Translations under genes and position numbers: made by a program
Shown here: piece by piece, positions 43,258 through 52,739 of the stretch
Position numbering within the stretch: position 1 is the first letter of the stretch
How the letters are laid out: the number at the start of each line of letters is the position of its first letter
The notes under the pieces: model-generated
Seen by the model: the letters and a program-made list of their open reading frames with translations, nothing else
Told to the model about the DNA's origin: nothing
Database searches by the model: none
Assembly: GCF_003112555.1 (NCBI RefSeq)
Contig: NZ_BEWB01000020.1
Location: 94,241 to 158,240, forward strand
Direction: 5' to 3'
Length of the DNA: 64,000 nt
Origin: Streptomyces coelicoflavus
GTDB lineage: Bacteria > Actinomycetota > Actinomycetes > Streptomycetales > Streptomycetaceae

Positions 43258-44480
43258 CCGTTCACGCTCCCACATCTCACATTCTCTTCGTGAACGGGGG
43301 CGGACCCACTCGCCAGACCTCCCCACGTGTCCGCCGCCGGCCGCAGATCCTCCACATCCGGCTTCACGTACCAGCGCTTCGTGGTCCGCGCGTCGGCGTG
43401 ACCGGCCCACCGGGCGAGGAGATGGTCCGGGACCCCATGGTTCGCCAGGTACGTCAGGCAGCTCGCACGGGCGTCGTAGAGACGGACCCGGCGCAGCCCG
43501 CTGCGGTCCATGACCTTGTAGGCCCGCTCACGCAGCTGACGTCCGTTGAGCGCCCTGCCCCCAGCGTCCACAAGAACGTAGCCGCTGATTTCGTACCCGT
43601 GCCCGGCCGCTGTCTTCTCGTCTGCCTGAACATCCCGGAACGCGGTCAAAGCAGCCACAACCGGAGCCGGCAGAGGAAGCTGCCGCTCACCAGCGAGCGA
43701 CTTGGCGTCCTTCTCCACCACGATGTCGTTCCCCATGACCGTCCGGGTGTTGGTGATGGAGACCGTGGCTTCGTCCAGGTCGACGTCCGCCCTGCGCATG
43801 CCACAGATCTCCGCCGGCCGAAGACCCATCAGAGCCAGGAGGAAGGGCGCCTGCAGGCGGTCACCTGCGATCGCACGAACGAAGGCGCGTACTTCCGTGA
43901 CGCTCCACGGCGGCACTGCGGCGCTGGCCCTGCGCTCTGCCATGCGCGCCTTACGGGGAACGGTCACCTCACGAGCAACGTTCACCCGGACCAGGCCCCG
44001 TGTCACTGCCCGGTCAAGCGCCTCCTTCAGCCGAGCCAGCGTCATCTCGACCGAGGTCGCCCCCAGGCCGGTGCCCGGCCTCCCTCCCCGCCCACGCCCC
44101 TCCTGGAGCGCCCATCGCATCCATGCCGTCACATGGTCCTCGGTGAGGTCCTGGAGCCTGATGTGCCCGAGCCTTCCGCGGACCCGGGCCAGGGTCATGG
44201 TGTAGCTGTAGGCAGTACTCTCTTCCAGGTCTTCTGCCTTCATGGACAGCCACTGATCGAGCCACTCGTCCACCGTGACCTGACTGAGCGGTGCCCGCGC
44301 TGCCCCCTAACGACGATGCACGATGCTCGCGTACTCCGCCTTCGCCTCCCTCAACGTCCCGAAGGTACGCGTCAGCTGCTTACGCTTCCCGGTAACCGGA
44401 TCAGGGCCTGCATCGACCACAAACCGGTACCGGACCCTCCCCTTGCTATCCGGAACGAGCTTCTTGATGGGGTCGGACAG
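43254..44480 (-). pseudogene. int: Tyrosine recombinase/integrase interrupted by in-frame TAG
   Basis: The C-terminal 340 codons form core-binding and catalytic domains with MGLRPAEICGMRRADVDL (catalytic Arg), LYDARASCLTYLANHG (Tyr replaces the usual His of HxxR) and WAGHADARTTKRWY (His and nucleophile Tyr). In the same frame upstream, after TAG at 44307-44309, are the AP2-like N-terminal residues SDPIKKLVPDSKGRVRYRFV through TFGTLREAKAEYASIVHRR. That part has only a CTG (44480) behind AGGAGAG as a possible start. A GTG at 44273 could still yield a shortened protein. Confidence 0.8.
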
Positions 44481-44999
44481 GACTACTCACTCTCCTAGAG
44501 GGTCTCGACTCCTCTTGACCCACACGGATCCAACGCCGAGCCCAGGGAACATGAACTCCCTCAAGGGTCGCCATCATCGCCGGTTTGGCCAACCGGCGAT
44601 CAACGTCTATGTTGCGCCCGATACCGCCCAGACGATGGTCGGCGGCCTGGCCGCCGGAGAGTGTCCGGTCACCACACCCTCCTGTCAGTCGACCATTTCG
44701 ACCACGCCGCCGTAGGCAACGTGTCTTCGCTCAGCTGAACATGCCTTTCGTCTCCCCGGCCCGTTCAAGGGGAGGGGAGGCGGGATGGCGGCTGACGGCG
44801 CGAGACGAACGGCGTTGGCCTCGTCCGCGTGCGGCAGCTCCGCCACGAAGTCCGCATGACGAGTCGGACGACGGCTACAGCGTCCCGAAGAGCACCACCG
44901 ACTGTGAAGCTGCGCCGGATGCAAGAGCGGCCTGCGGAGGAGTTATCGAGACCACGCACCGTGCAACGAGGGACCGCAAAAAGCGGACGGCCCTCGGAT
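44481..44999. other. Unassigned region between integrase and nitroreductase
   Basis: No gene is supported in these 519 bases; reading frames on both strands look unconserved. A small dyad GCCGGTT/AACCGGC lies at 44579-44597. An excisionase or attP arm could be expected next to an integrase, but I cannot identify one. Confidence 0.4.
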
Positions 45000-46055
45000 T
45001 CACCGCATCGGCCCTCGCCAGACAAAGTCGTCGTCGGTCTCCGATCCCGCCTCCCCTTGGCCCCGGGGTTGCACGTCGAACACATCGGACACCGGCCGCC
45101 GGGGAGTCCGAGGCCCTTTGGGGCCGTATCCCAGTCGCAGCAGCATCTGCGGGTGGCCGGCACCGGATATCGGATCGCGCAGGAGCCATCGTAGGTCGGG
45201 GCGTTCGAGGGGTTGTGTGGCGAGGGAAGCGACCAGACCTTCGGCTGTGGCCAGCAGCAGGACACCTTCCATGGCCTGGCCGGCCCGCAGCCAGTCCTCC
45301 GGGCGGTCGTGCGTCGTGCTGACGAAGGCCAGCTGGGGTGCCGCTTCGAAGACCGCGGTGCCCCGTCCCGCCACGCGGCGTGTGCCCGCGAAGTCCCGCA
45401 GGGGCGCCCGGCCCCCGCTTCTGACGGGGCCGAAAGCGTAGTCCGGGACGCCGTCGTCCGTACAGTTCACAGACGGAGCGTCGGTGCGGGTCCACTCCGC
45501 CAGTTCCCGTTCGGACGCGCGGTCCGTGAGACCGCGTGCCTCGGCCTCCCGCACGAGATCCAGCACATGCTGTAGATGCCAGGGGGCGGGGAAGGTCAGG
45601 ATGGCGCCTTCGCGACGGGCGGCCTCGACCAGCTCGCGGCGCAGGTCGTCGGGGATGCGCTTCTCCTCGAACGGGAAACGGCTGCTGTGCCGCTCGATGA
45701 TGGCCGGGTGCAGCGCGGCGAGGTCGCTGTCGTCGTCTCCCGGGCCGGTCAGCCGCACGGTCGCGAGGAGCGCCGGATCTTCGGGGCGGGGCACCAGCCG
45801 CGTTTGCGCGTGCCGGCCGTCGTGGGCCACTGCTACCCGCAGGTTCAGCAGGGCGGCGCCGCAGCCGATGTGCAGGCCACGGGCGCGTGGGTCGGAGTAC
45901 GGCATGGCGCGGTCGAAGTCGGCGTACAGCTCGAACGTCCGCGTCTGACGCACGTAGCGGAAACGCCACGGTTGCGCGTTGTGCATCGAGGGCGCGGCGA
46001 CAGCGTCACCGACCAGACTGATCACGTGTTCGTCGGATGGTGGTCGAACGTTCAC
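45000..46055 (-). CDS. Acg-like nitroreductase-family protein
   Basis: 351-residue member of the Acg/Rv2032-type nitroreductase fold, known as a DevR-regulated dormancy family in mycobacteria. Conserved start: VAAPSMHNAQPWRFRYV. Later segments: YSDPRARGLHIGCGAALLNL and LRAGQAMEGVLLLATAEGL. Mycobacterial Acg binds FMN but sequesters it with a lid, so it may not be a typical reductase. GTG 46055 follows GAGGAGATGG. It lies downstream of the CBS-BON gene on the same strand, with 128 bp between. Confidence 0.85.
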   Translation of the reverse strand: MNVRPPSDEHVISLVGDAVAAPSMHNAQPWRFRYVRQTRTFELYADFDRAMPYSDPRARGLHIGCGAALLNLRVAVAHDGRHAQTRLVPRPEDPALLATVRLTGPGDDDSDLAALHPAIIERHSSRFPFEEKRIPDDLRRELVEAARREGAILTFPAPWHLQHVLDLVREAEARGLTDRASERELAEWTRTDAPSVNCTDDGVPDYAFGPVRSGGRAPLRDFAGTRRVAGRGTAVFEAAPQLAFVSTTHDRPEDWLRAGQAMEGVLLLATAEGLVASLATQPLERPDLRWLLRDPISGAGHPQMLLRLGYGPKGPRTPRRPVSDVFDVQPRGQGEAGSETDDDFVWRGPMR

Positions 46056-46183
46056 CGGTATCCATCTCCTCAGTCCGTTAGTCACCGGGCGAGACCTGGC
46101 TAAGCACCCGGCCGCCGTTGCCTCCGCGGGTGCGACTGGCGCCGCCACCGTCGCTGCCTGTGGGCCGCGTCGCGGAAGCGCTG

Positions 46184-46882
46184 TCACGGCCCGCTCGGCT
46201 GTTCGGCCGCCAGGTCGGGCTCGAGCGCCGGCCGGTGGCGGGGCCCGGCCAGCTCGCAGCGGACCTCGACCACGCCCTCGACCGAGCGCACCAGCCGTTC
46301 GACCAGCGGGACGACCGACGTGTCGCGGACCCGTCCGGCCAGTGTGACCACGCCCTCATGGACCTCGACCCGGACCGGACCGATACCGTCCGGAAGGCGG
46401 CCGCCGACGACCTCGTGCCGGACCTCCTCAGCAATCTCCAGGTCGGGCCGGAGGAAGACCCTGAGCAGATCGCCACGACTCACGATCCCCCGCAACACGC
46501 CGTCGGTGTCGACGACGGGGAGGCGTTTGACTTCACGCCGCGCCATGACGCGGGCAGCCCCGGCCAGGGGTTCGTGGGGACCCACCGTGATGGCGGGGGA
46601 CGTCATCAGGTCCGTCGCGGTACCCCCTCGTGCCTTGTCGTGGGCCGGGACGGGCCCGGTCCTCGGGTGCACGTCCTGGTCGCTGTCGCGGAACTCCTCC
46701 TTGCGCAGCAGGTCGGCTTCGGAGACGACGCCGACCACCCGGTTCCCCTCGTCGATGACGGGGAGCGCACTGATCCGCTGCGTCCGCAGGGTCCGCACGA
46801 TGTCCTTGAACCCCGCCCCGGCGGCCAGCGCCACGACGGAACGGGTCATGACGTCACTCACGGTGTATACGGAGCCGTACAT
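46184..46882 (-). CDS. CBS-pair and BON domain protein 1
   Basis: 232 residues with two CBS motifs (VSDVMTRSVVALAAG, then RISALPVIDEGNRVVGVVSE; and DLMTSPAITVGPHEP, then VKRLPVVDTDGVLRGIVSRG) and a C-terminal BON domain (VRVEVHEGVVTLAGRV). CBS pairs bind adenine nucleotides; BON binds membranes or carbohydrates. ATG 46882 follows GGGAGGAAG. A 14-bp palindrome sits 69 bp upstream. Paralogue at 51466-52146. Confidence 0.9.
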   Translation of the reverse strand: MYGSVYTVSDVMTRSVVALAAGAGFKDIVRTLRTQRISALPVIDEGNRVVGVVSEADLLRKEEFRDSDQDVHPRTGPVPAHDKARGGTATDLMTSPAITVGPHEPLAGAARVMARREVKRLPVVDTDGVLRGIVSRGDLLRVFLRPDLEIAEEVRHEVVGGRLPDGIGPVRVEVHEGVVTLAGRVRDTSVVPLVERLVRSVEGVVEVRCELAGPRHRPALEPDLAAEQPSGP

Positions 46883-46950
46883 CGCTTCCTCCCGCGCATA
46901 TGGCGGCGTTCTCACATGTCCAGAGTCAGCCCTGTCGCCTGGGCCGGCAT

Positions 46951-46964
46951 GGGCCGAACGGTCC
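46951..46964. promoter_or_regulatory. OsdR/DevR-like box upstream of CBS-BON 1
   Basis: GGGCCGAACGGTCC, an imperfect palindrome of the type GGGCCGNNCGGCCC. A weaker related match GGGCCGTCCTTCCC follows at 46972-46985. Confidence 0.6.
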
Positions 46965-47086
46965 GTTCCACGGGGCCGTCCTTCCCGCTCCGCCGAGGGC
47001 GGCACGATCGGTCGGGCTGTTGTGACCCGCGCCTGCCACCGCCGACAAGTCGCGTCTGTTCCGTCGCTCGACGGACCGGAGGGTGG

Positions 47087-47600
47087 TCAGTACGCGGAAG
47101 CGCCCCGTTGCCGGAACACCTTACGTTCGCCTGACTTCAGCGCGGGGTCGGGTACCGGCGTGTCCCGCAGGGGGAACGGGATGCCGAGTTGCCGGTACTT
47201 CGGTGCTCCGAGCTTGTGAAACGGCAGAACGTCGGCGGGTTCGACGCCGTGCAGCCCTGCGACGAACCGGGCCAGGCCGTCCACTGCCTTCAGGTCGTCG
47301 GTCCACCCCGGCACCAGCACGTACCGGATCCACATGCGCGTGCTGAGCCGGTCCAGGCGCCTGGCGAACTCCAGGGTGGGGGCGAGGTCGCCGCCGGTCA
47401 GTGCGTGGTAGACGTCGGCGTCGAAGGACTTGATGTCCAGCAGCACGAGGTCGGTGTCCCCGATGAGGGCGTCGTCGGCTCGGGCGCCGAGGAATCCGGA
47501 CGTGTCGAGGGCCGTGTGCAGCCCGCATTCCTTGCAGCGGCGCCGGGACGGCCGCCGTGAAGGCCGGCTGGAGCAGGGACTCTCGCACTGACAGTCACGC
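47087..47600 (-). pseudogene. Pyruvate formate-lyase activating enzyme (radical SAM), fragment
   Basis: The minus strand encodes the C-terminal half of a PflA-type glycyl-radical activase: CKECGLHTALDTSGFLG, then TDLVLLDIKSFDADVYHALT and RYVLVPGWTDDLKAVDGLAR, ending ADVLPFHKLGAPKYRQLGIP. A frameshift near 47548 separates QPAFTAAV, and the CxxxCxxC cluster region is missing. No pyruvate formate-lyase gene is in the window. Confidence 0.75.
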
Positions 47601-47981
47601 CTCCCCCGGCCGTCATGACGAAAGCGCGGTACTCGCCGTGCCCGGGCTTGCTGCTGCCGCCGTCGCGCGTTCATCACGTGTCCCTCACTCGCTGGGCCCC
47701 TCACCGTCCCGGCCGCGTCCTCGGCCGCGTCCTCGGAGTGCCGGCCGGCGCACCTCCACGTTCCGGCCGGCCCGAGGCGTCGGGACGTACGGCTCCCTCA
47801 CCGCCCCGGTGCACCCTGCTGGGGAGCCGTCACCGCCGGGATCGGTCGGTCGACGGAAGGGCCGACCGGCCCCCTCTCCGGGACCGGCCGGCCTCGCACC
47901 GGAGCGGTCGGTGGAGGACGCTGGAAACGGCACACCGTGCTCGAACCGGCACACAGTCCTCCGAGCCGAGGAGCGGGCGTC
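47601..47981. other. Upstream region of ppdK
   Basis: No gene. It contains a 12-bp tandem duplication (CGGCCGCGTCCT at 47710-47721 and 47722-47733) and the palindromic box at 47859-47872. The ribosome-binding site GAGGAGCGG for ppdK is at the right end. Confidence 0.6.
47859..47872. promoter_or_regulatory. OsdR/DevR-like box upstream of ppdK
   Basis: GGGCCGACCGGCCC, perfect six-base arms around two bases, 110 bp before the ppdK start. A related GGGACCGG element follows at 47880. Confidence 0.65.
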
Positions 47982-50687
47982 ATGGTCCGATACGTGTACG
48001 ACTTCACCGACGGCGGGCGTGAGCTGGCCGGTCTGCTCGGCGGCAAGGGCGCCAACCTGGCCGAGATGGTCCGGCTCGGTCTGCCGGTCCCTCCGGGCTT
48101 CACTCTCACCACCGAGGCGTGCCGGGCGTATCTGGAGACCGGCGCGGAGCCCGCCGGTCTCGCCCGCGAGGTCTCCGCGCACCTGGCCGAGATGGAGAAG
48201 GCTGCCGGGCGGCGGCTGGGACAGCGGGACGACCCGCTGCTCGTGTCCGTGCGGTCAGGTGCCCGGTTCTCCATGCCCGGCATGATGGAGACGATCCTCG
48301 ACGTCGGGCTGAACGACGACTCCGTGGCGGGCCTGGCGAAGGCGTCCGGCAGCGAGCGGTTCGCCTGGGACTCCTACCGTCGACTCGTACAGATGTTCGG
48401 CAGTACGGTGATGGGTGTCGATGCCTCGCTCTTCGAGGCGTCGCTGGAGCGGTTGAAGGAGCTGCGGGGCGTCCCGGACGACATGCACCTCGACGCCGCT
48501 GACCTGTCCGGGCTCGTGGAGGCGTACAAGGAGCTGATCCGCCGCGAGACCGGCGAGGACTTCCCGCAGTCCCCGGCTTACCAGCTGCGGCGGGCGGTCC
48601 TGGCCGTCTTCGACTCCTGGAACAGCGAACGGGCGCGACTGTACCGGCACCGCGAGCACATCCCGGACGATCTCGGTACCGCTGTCAACGTACAGCGCAT
48701 GGCCTTCGGCAATCTCGGGGCCGACTCCGGCAGCGGCGTCGCCTTCACCCGCGACCCGGCCACCGGACGGCGCGGACTGTACGGCGACTACCTGCCCGAC
48801 GCGCAGGGCGAGGACGTCGTCGCCGGTATCCGCAACACCGTCCCCCTGGCCGAGCTGGAGCACCTGGACCCGCACTCCTACGGGCAGCTCCGGGCGCACA
48901 TGCGAGCCCTTGAGCAGCACTACCGCGACCTGTGCGACATCGAGTTCACCATCGAGCGCGGGAAGCTGTGGATGCTGCAGACCCGGGTGGGCAAGCGCAC
49001 CGCCGAGGCGGCGTTCACCATCGCCGCCGCGCTGGCGGACGAGGGCCTCATCAGCGCGGACGATGCCCTCGCGCGAGTGAGCGGGGAGGGACTGGCCCGG
49101 TTGATGTTCCCCCGCTTCGACGCCTCCGCGACGGGTGACCCGCTCACGCGCGGCCTGCCGGCCTCGCCGGGTGCCGCGGTCGGTACGGCCGTCTTCGACT
49201 CCGCGGAGGCGGTACGACGCCACGCCGCCGGTGAGCCGGTGGTTCTGGTGCGCCAGGAGACCAACCCGGACGATCTGCCGGGCATGGTCGCCGCCCGGGC
49301 GGTGCTGACCAGCCGTGGCGGCAAGACCTCGCACGCGGCCGTGGTCGCACGCGGCATGGGCAAGGTCTGCGTCTGCGGCGCCGACGACCTCGTCGTGGAC
49401 ACCCGGGGCCGACGGCTCACCACCGGCGACGGCACCGTCGTCGGGGAGGGCACCGTCCTGTCCGTGGACGGCTCCGCGGGCACGGTGTACGCCGGCGCGG
49501 TGCCCCTCGTCGACTCCGCCGTGATGCGCCGCCTGGAGAACGGTACGGCCGACGGCGCCGACGAGGATTCGGGCGCGGTGGTCGACGCCGTCACCCGCGC
49601 TCTGGACCGCGCGGACACGGTGCGGCGGCTGGAGGTCAGGGCCAACGCCGACACTCTCGAGGACGCCGCGCGCGCCCGTCGGTTCGGCGCCCAGGGCATC
49701 GGCTTGTGCCGCACCGAGCACATGTTCCTGGGCGAGCGGCGCCGACTGGTCGAGCGGATGATCCTGGCGCAAACCGACGCGGAACGCGACCGGGCGCTCG
49801 ACGCCCTGCTGCCGCTGCAACGATCGGACTTCACGGGCATCCTCACGGCGATGGACGGGCTGCCGGTCACCATCCGCCTCCTCGATCCGCCGCTGCACGA
49901 GTTCCTGCCCGACCGCCTCGCCCTCGCCACCCGCCTCGCCGCCGCCGAGGCCCGTGGCGAGGGCGTGAATAGGCACGACGCTGAGTTGCTGGACGCCGTC
50001 AACCGCATGCACGAGGAGAATCCGATGCTCGGGCTACGAGGCGTCCGTCTCGGCCTGGTGGTTCCCGGACTGGTTGCCATGCAGGTCCGGGCGATCGCAG
50101 AGGCAGCCGTGGAGCGTGTCCGGGCGGGTGGCAACCCCCGGGCGGAAATCATGGTACCGCTCGTCGGCGACGTCACCGAGTTCCGGCTGGTACGCGAGGA
50201 GGTGGAGCGTATCCTGGCCGAGGTGTCCGCAACGTCAGGCGTCCCGGTGGCCTGCCCCGTCGGCACCATGATCGAACTTCCGCGGGCGGCGCTCACCGCC
50301 GGCCCGATCGCCGAGGTCGCGGAGTTCTTCTCCTTCGGCACCAACGACCTCACCCAGACCACTTGGGGTTTCTCCCGCGACGATGTCGAGGTGGCCTTCT
50401 TCTCCGCCTACCTCGACAAGGGCGTCTTCGCCGCCTCCCCCTTCGAGACGATCGACCGCGAGGGTGTCGGACGGCTGGTGGAGATCGCCGTCGCCGAGGG
50501 CCGGGCCGCTCGCCCCGCCCTGGAGACAGGCGTATGCGGAGAACACGGCGGAGACCCGGAGTCGGTGCACTTCTTCCACAGCGCCGGTCTCGACTACGTC
50601 TCCTGTTCACCGTTCCGGGTCCCGGTGGCACGGCTGGAGGCCGGGCGGGCCGCGCTGGGCGGGGCCGGGGCGAGAGACAGCAGATGA
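47982..50687 (+). CDS. ppdK: Pyruvate, phosphate dikinase
   Basis: Interconverts pyruvate, ATP and phosphate with PEP, AMP and pyrophosphate. 901 residues, full length. N-terminal ATP-grasp domain: LGGKGANLAEMVRLGLPVPP, then VSVRSGARFSMPGMMETILD. Central phosphohistidine domain: LTSRGGKTSHAAVVARGMGK. C-terminal PEP/pyruvate barrel: GIGLCRTEHMFLGERR, EFFSFGTNDLTQTTWGFSRD and GVCGEHGGDPESVHFF with the catalytic Cys. ATG 47982 follows GAGGAG; a GTG at 47937 is possible. A DevR-type box upstream suggests hypoxic control. Confidence 0.96.
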   Translation: MVRYVYDFTDGGRELAGLLGGKGANLAEMVRLGLPVPPGFTLTTEACRAYLETGAEPAGLAREVSAHLAEMEKAAGRRLGQRDDPLLVSVRSGARFSMPGMMETILDVGLNDDSVAGLAKASGSERFAWDSYRRLVQMFGSTVMGVDASLFEASLERLKELRGVPDDMHLDAADLSGLVEAYKELIRRETGEDFPQSPAYQLRRAVLAVFDSWNSERARLYRHREHIPDDLGTAVNVQRMAFGNLGADSGSGVAFTRDPATGRRGLYGDYLPDAQGEDVVAGIRNTVPLAELEHLDPHSYGQLRAHMRALEQHYRDLCDIEFTIERGKLWMLQTRVGKRTAEAAFTIAAALADEGLISADDALARVSGEGLARLMFPRFDASATGDPLTRGLPASPGAAVGTAVFDSAEAVRRHAAGEPVVLVRQETNPDDLPGMVAARAVLTSRGGKTSHAAVVARGMGKVCVCGADDLVVDTRGRRLTTGDGTVVGEGTVLSVDGSAGTVYAGAVPLVDSAVMRRLENGTADGADEDSGAVVDAVTRALDRADTVRRLEVRANADTLEDAARARRFGAQGIGLCRTEHMFLGERRRLVERMILAQTDAERDRALDALLPLQRSDFTGILTAMDGLPVTIRLLDPPLHEFLPDRLALATRLAAAEARGEGVNRHDAELLDAVNRMHEENPMLGLRGVRLGLVVPGLVAMQVRAIAEAAVERVRAGGNPRAEIMVPLVGDVTEFRLVREEVERILAEVSATSGVPVACPVGTMIELPRAALTAGPIAEVAEFFSFGTNDLTQTTWGFSRDDVEVAFFSAYLDKGVFAASPFETIDREGVGRLVEIAVAEGRAARPALETGVCGEHGGDPESVHFFHSAGLDYVSCSPFRVPVARLEAGRAALGGAGARDSR

Positions 50688-50809
50688 ACCGGCCACGCCG
50701 TCGCGGCCCTATCGGGACGGCATCCCGCCGGCGATGGACAGCCCTGTGCGGCTGTGCGTCGCCAGCGTCTTCCGGACCCAGTCGAAAGAGACTTCCCCGG
50801 TGCACGTGA

Positions 50810-50823
50810 GGGCCGAACGGCCG
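50810..50823. promoter_or_regulatory. OsdR/DevR-like box upstream of the cNMP-binding gene
   Basis: GGGCCGAACGGCCG, five of six arm bases paired, 149 bp before ATG 50972. Confidence 0.5.
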
Positions 50824-50971
50824 GTGATCGGGCCCGGACAGCCCATGGCTTACGGCTCCGGACAGGACGAGCCTGGAATCAGGGAAGGACGCGCCACCCG
50901 GTTCACGTCCGGGACGCAGGCACCGCTGAACGCTGCCTGGCCGCGTGCCCCGAGAAGTAGGGAGCGCAACG

Positions 50972-51430
50972 ATGACCTCCACCACCACACTGACCGGGGG
51001 CCTCCCGGTCGAACATCGTGAACGACTGATGCGAGTCGCGCGCGAGGTGTCCTACGTGGCAGGCGCGCGACTGTTCGAAGAGGGCGGTCGTGCCGACAGG
51101 TTCTGGATCGTCCGCACCGGCACCGTCACCCTCGACCTCCGTGTCCCAGGCCGCCGGGCCGCCGTCATCGAGTCGCTGGGCCACGGGGAACTGGTCGGCT
51201 GGTCCTGGCACTTCCCGCCCTACCTGTGGCATCTGGGTGCCGAGGCGATGACCCCGGTACGGGCCTGGGAGTTCGACGCCGAGCCCGTCCGTGCCCTGTG
51301 CGCCCAGGATCCGGTGTTCGGCCGCGCGGCCGCCACCTGGGTCGGCAACGTCGTCGCCCACCGGCTGCACGCCGCCCGGATCCGGCTGCTCGACCTGTAC
51401 GGCCCCCACGGGAGCGGAAGCCTCCTGTGA
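50972..51430 (+). CDS. Cyclic-nucleotide-binding (Crp/Fnr sensor) domain protein without HTH
   Basis: 152 residues forming only a cNMP-binding-like beta-roll: ARLFEEGGRADRFWIVRTGT, then ESLGHGELVGWSWHFPP, then a short helix (AATWVGNVVAHRLHAAR). No DNA-binding domain follows, so it is a stand-alone sensor or adaptor. ATG 50972 follows AGGGAG. It lies 35 bp before CBS-BON 2 and probably forms an operon with it. Confidence 0.85.
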   Translation: MTSTTTLTGGLPVEHRERLMRVAREVSYVAGARLFEEGGRADRFWIVRTGTVTLDLRVPGRRAAVIESLGHGELVGWSWHFPPYLWHLGAEAMTPVRAWEFDAEPVRALCAQDPVFGRAAATWVGNVVAHRLHAARIRLLDLYGPHGSGSLL

Positions 51431-51465
51431 CCCAGCCGTCGCGCACCCCCGAGAGGAGGAACACC

Positions 51466-52146
51466 ATGCTGTACGGCAGCCCGCGCGTCGTGAGTGATGT
51501 CATGACGCACACCGTCGTGGCCGTGGGCCGCGACGCACCGTTCAAGGACATCGTCACGCTCATGCAGCAGTGGAAGGTCAGTGCCCTGCCCGTGCTGGCG
51601 GGTGAGGGCCGTGTCATCGGCGTCGTCTCGGAGGCCGACCTGCTGCCCAAGGAGGAGTTCCGCGACAGCGACCCGGACCGGTTCACCCAGATGCGCCGCC
51701 TGGCCGACCTGGCCAAGGCGGGCGGACTGACGGCAGCCGACGTGATGTCCGCGCCAGCCGTCACCGTCCACCCCGACGCCACGCTGGCGGAGGCGGCCCG
51801 CATCATGGCTCAGCGAAGGGTCAAGCGCCTGCCGGTGGTCAATTCCGAGGGGCTGCTGGAGGGCGTCGTGAGCCGAGGCGACCTGCTGCGCGTCTTCCTG
51901 CGCTCGGACGAGGAGATCGCCGAGGAGGTAGACCGGGAGATCGTGCCGTTCCTCTTCCCGGCTCCCTCCCAGCCTGTCCGGGTGGCCGTCTCCGACGGCG
52001 TGGTCACGCTCGCCGGTCCGTTCTGTGACGCCTCCCTTGTCCCCGTCGCCATCCGACTGGTCCGCGCCGTGGAGGGTGTCGTCGACGTCGAGTGCCGGGT
52101 CGAGCGCGACGGACCCCGTGAGACCGTCGCAGCTACTCAGCCTTGA
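51466..52146 (+). CDS. CBS-pair and BON domain protein 2
   Basis: 226 residues. CBS pair: VVSDVMTHTVVAVGRDAP, WKVSALPVLAGEGRVIGVVS, DVMSAPAVTVHPDATLAEAA and VKRLPVVNSEGLLEGVVSRG. C-terminal BON: VRVAVSDGVVTLAGPFCDAS. ATG 51466 follows GAGAGGAGG. Close paralogue of 46184-46882. A strong bidirectional terminator follows. Confidence 0.9.
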   Translation: MLYGSPRVVSDVMTHTVVAVGRDAPFKDIVTLMQQWKVSALPVLAGEGRVIGVVSEADLLPKEEFRDSDPDRFTQMRRLADLAKAGGLTAADVMSAPAVTVHPDATLAEAARIMAQRRVKRLPVVNSEGLLEGVVSRGDLLRVFLRSDEEIAEEVDREIVPFLFPAPSQPVRVAVSDGVVTLAGPFCDASLVPVAIRLVRAVEGVVDVECRVERDGPRETVAATQP

Positions 52147-52160
52147 CAAGACCAGTTGCG

Positions 52161-52201
52161 GTGTGCGCGGCCGGACGCATGCAGCGTCCGGCCGCGCACA
52201 C
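52161..52201. terminator. Perfect 18-bp hairpin, bidirectional terminator
   Basis: Arms GTGTGCGCGGCCGGACGC (52161-52178) and GCGTCCGGCCGCGCACAC (52184-52201) pair perfectly around ATGCA. It lies between convergent genes ending at 52146 and 52253. Confidence 0.9.
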
Positions 52202-52252
52202 CCGTACTCGATAGGCGGTGCACGCCGACCGGCCGGCCTTCGCCAACGCCGC

Positions 52253-52693
52253 TCAAGGTGAAACGGGCACTCCGCACATGGATCGTCCGCCCAGGAGTTC
52301 GCGTCCGGTAACCAGTTCGGGCTCGATGCGGACGAAGACCTCGTCCGGCCAGGCCACCCACGAACGAGGGCCGACCCTCTTCATCCGGTCGTGATCGGTG
52401 GAGTCGGTCACCACGGAAGCGAGCCCGGTGACGACGACGCTCCAGCCCGTGTGCGCCGCCGCATCGACCTCGTCCCCCTCGAAAGCGACGACGGCCCCGT
52501 CGACGGCGCGGACCATCTCGGACGACGCCGAGGTACGCAACAGCACGGCGCCGTCCGGCTCCAGCAGGAAATTGACCGGTAGCACGGCCGGCAGAGCGTC
52601 GCGTGTGAAGACGACACGGCCCACGTCGGCCTGCGACAGCCGCCTCAGGCACTCCTGTCGGCTCAGTTCCCGGAACCCGTCGTTGCGGTACAT
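52253..52693 (-). CDS. Pyridoxamine 5'-phosphate oxidase-like flavoprotein
   Basis: 146-residue split-barrel FMN/F420-type protein. Typical elements: ECLRRLSQADVGRVVFTRDA, then PAVLPVNFLLEPDGAVLLRT and GWSVVVTGLASVVTD. This PNPOx-like group (Rv3131-neighbourhood style) is common in hypoxia loci. ATG 52693; facing the CBS-BON gene across the terminator. Substrate unknown. Confidence 0.87.
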   Translation of the reverse strand: MYRNDGFRELSRQECLRRLSQADVGRVVFTRDALPAVLPVNFLLEPDGAVLLRTSASSEMVRAVDGAVVAFEGDEVDAAAHTGWSVVVTGLASVVTDSTDHDRMKRVGPRSWVAWPDEVFVRIEPELVTGRELLGGRSMCGVPVSP

Positions 52694-52739
52694 CCGCCCG
52701 CCGTCTCTCGCTTGTGGGTCTCGTGCTGGACGGGCCGTG

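Noticed and set aside
48255..50012. 585-codon minus-strand frame inside ppdK
   Set aside because: No recognisable domain; the dikinase motifs on the plus strand explain the region.
52161..52201. 18-bp palindrome as a regulatory site
   Set aside because: It lies between two convergent gene ends, so a bidirectional terminator is the simpler reading.
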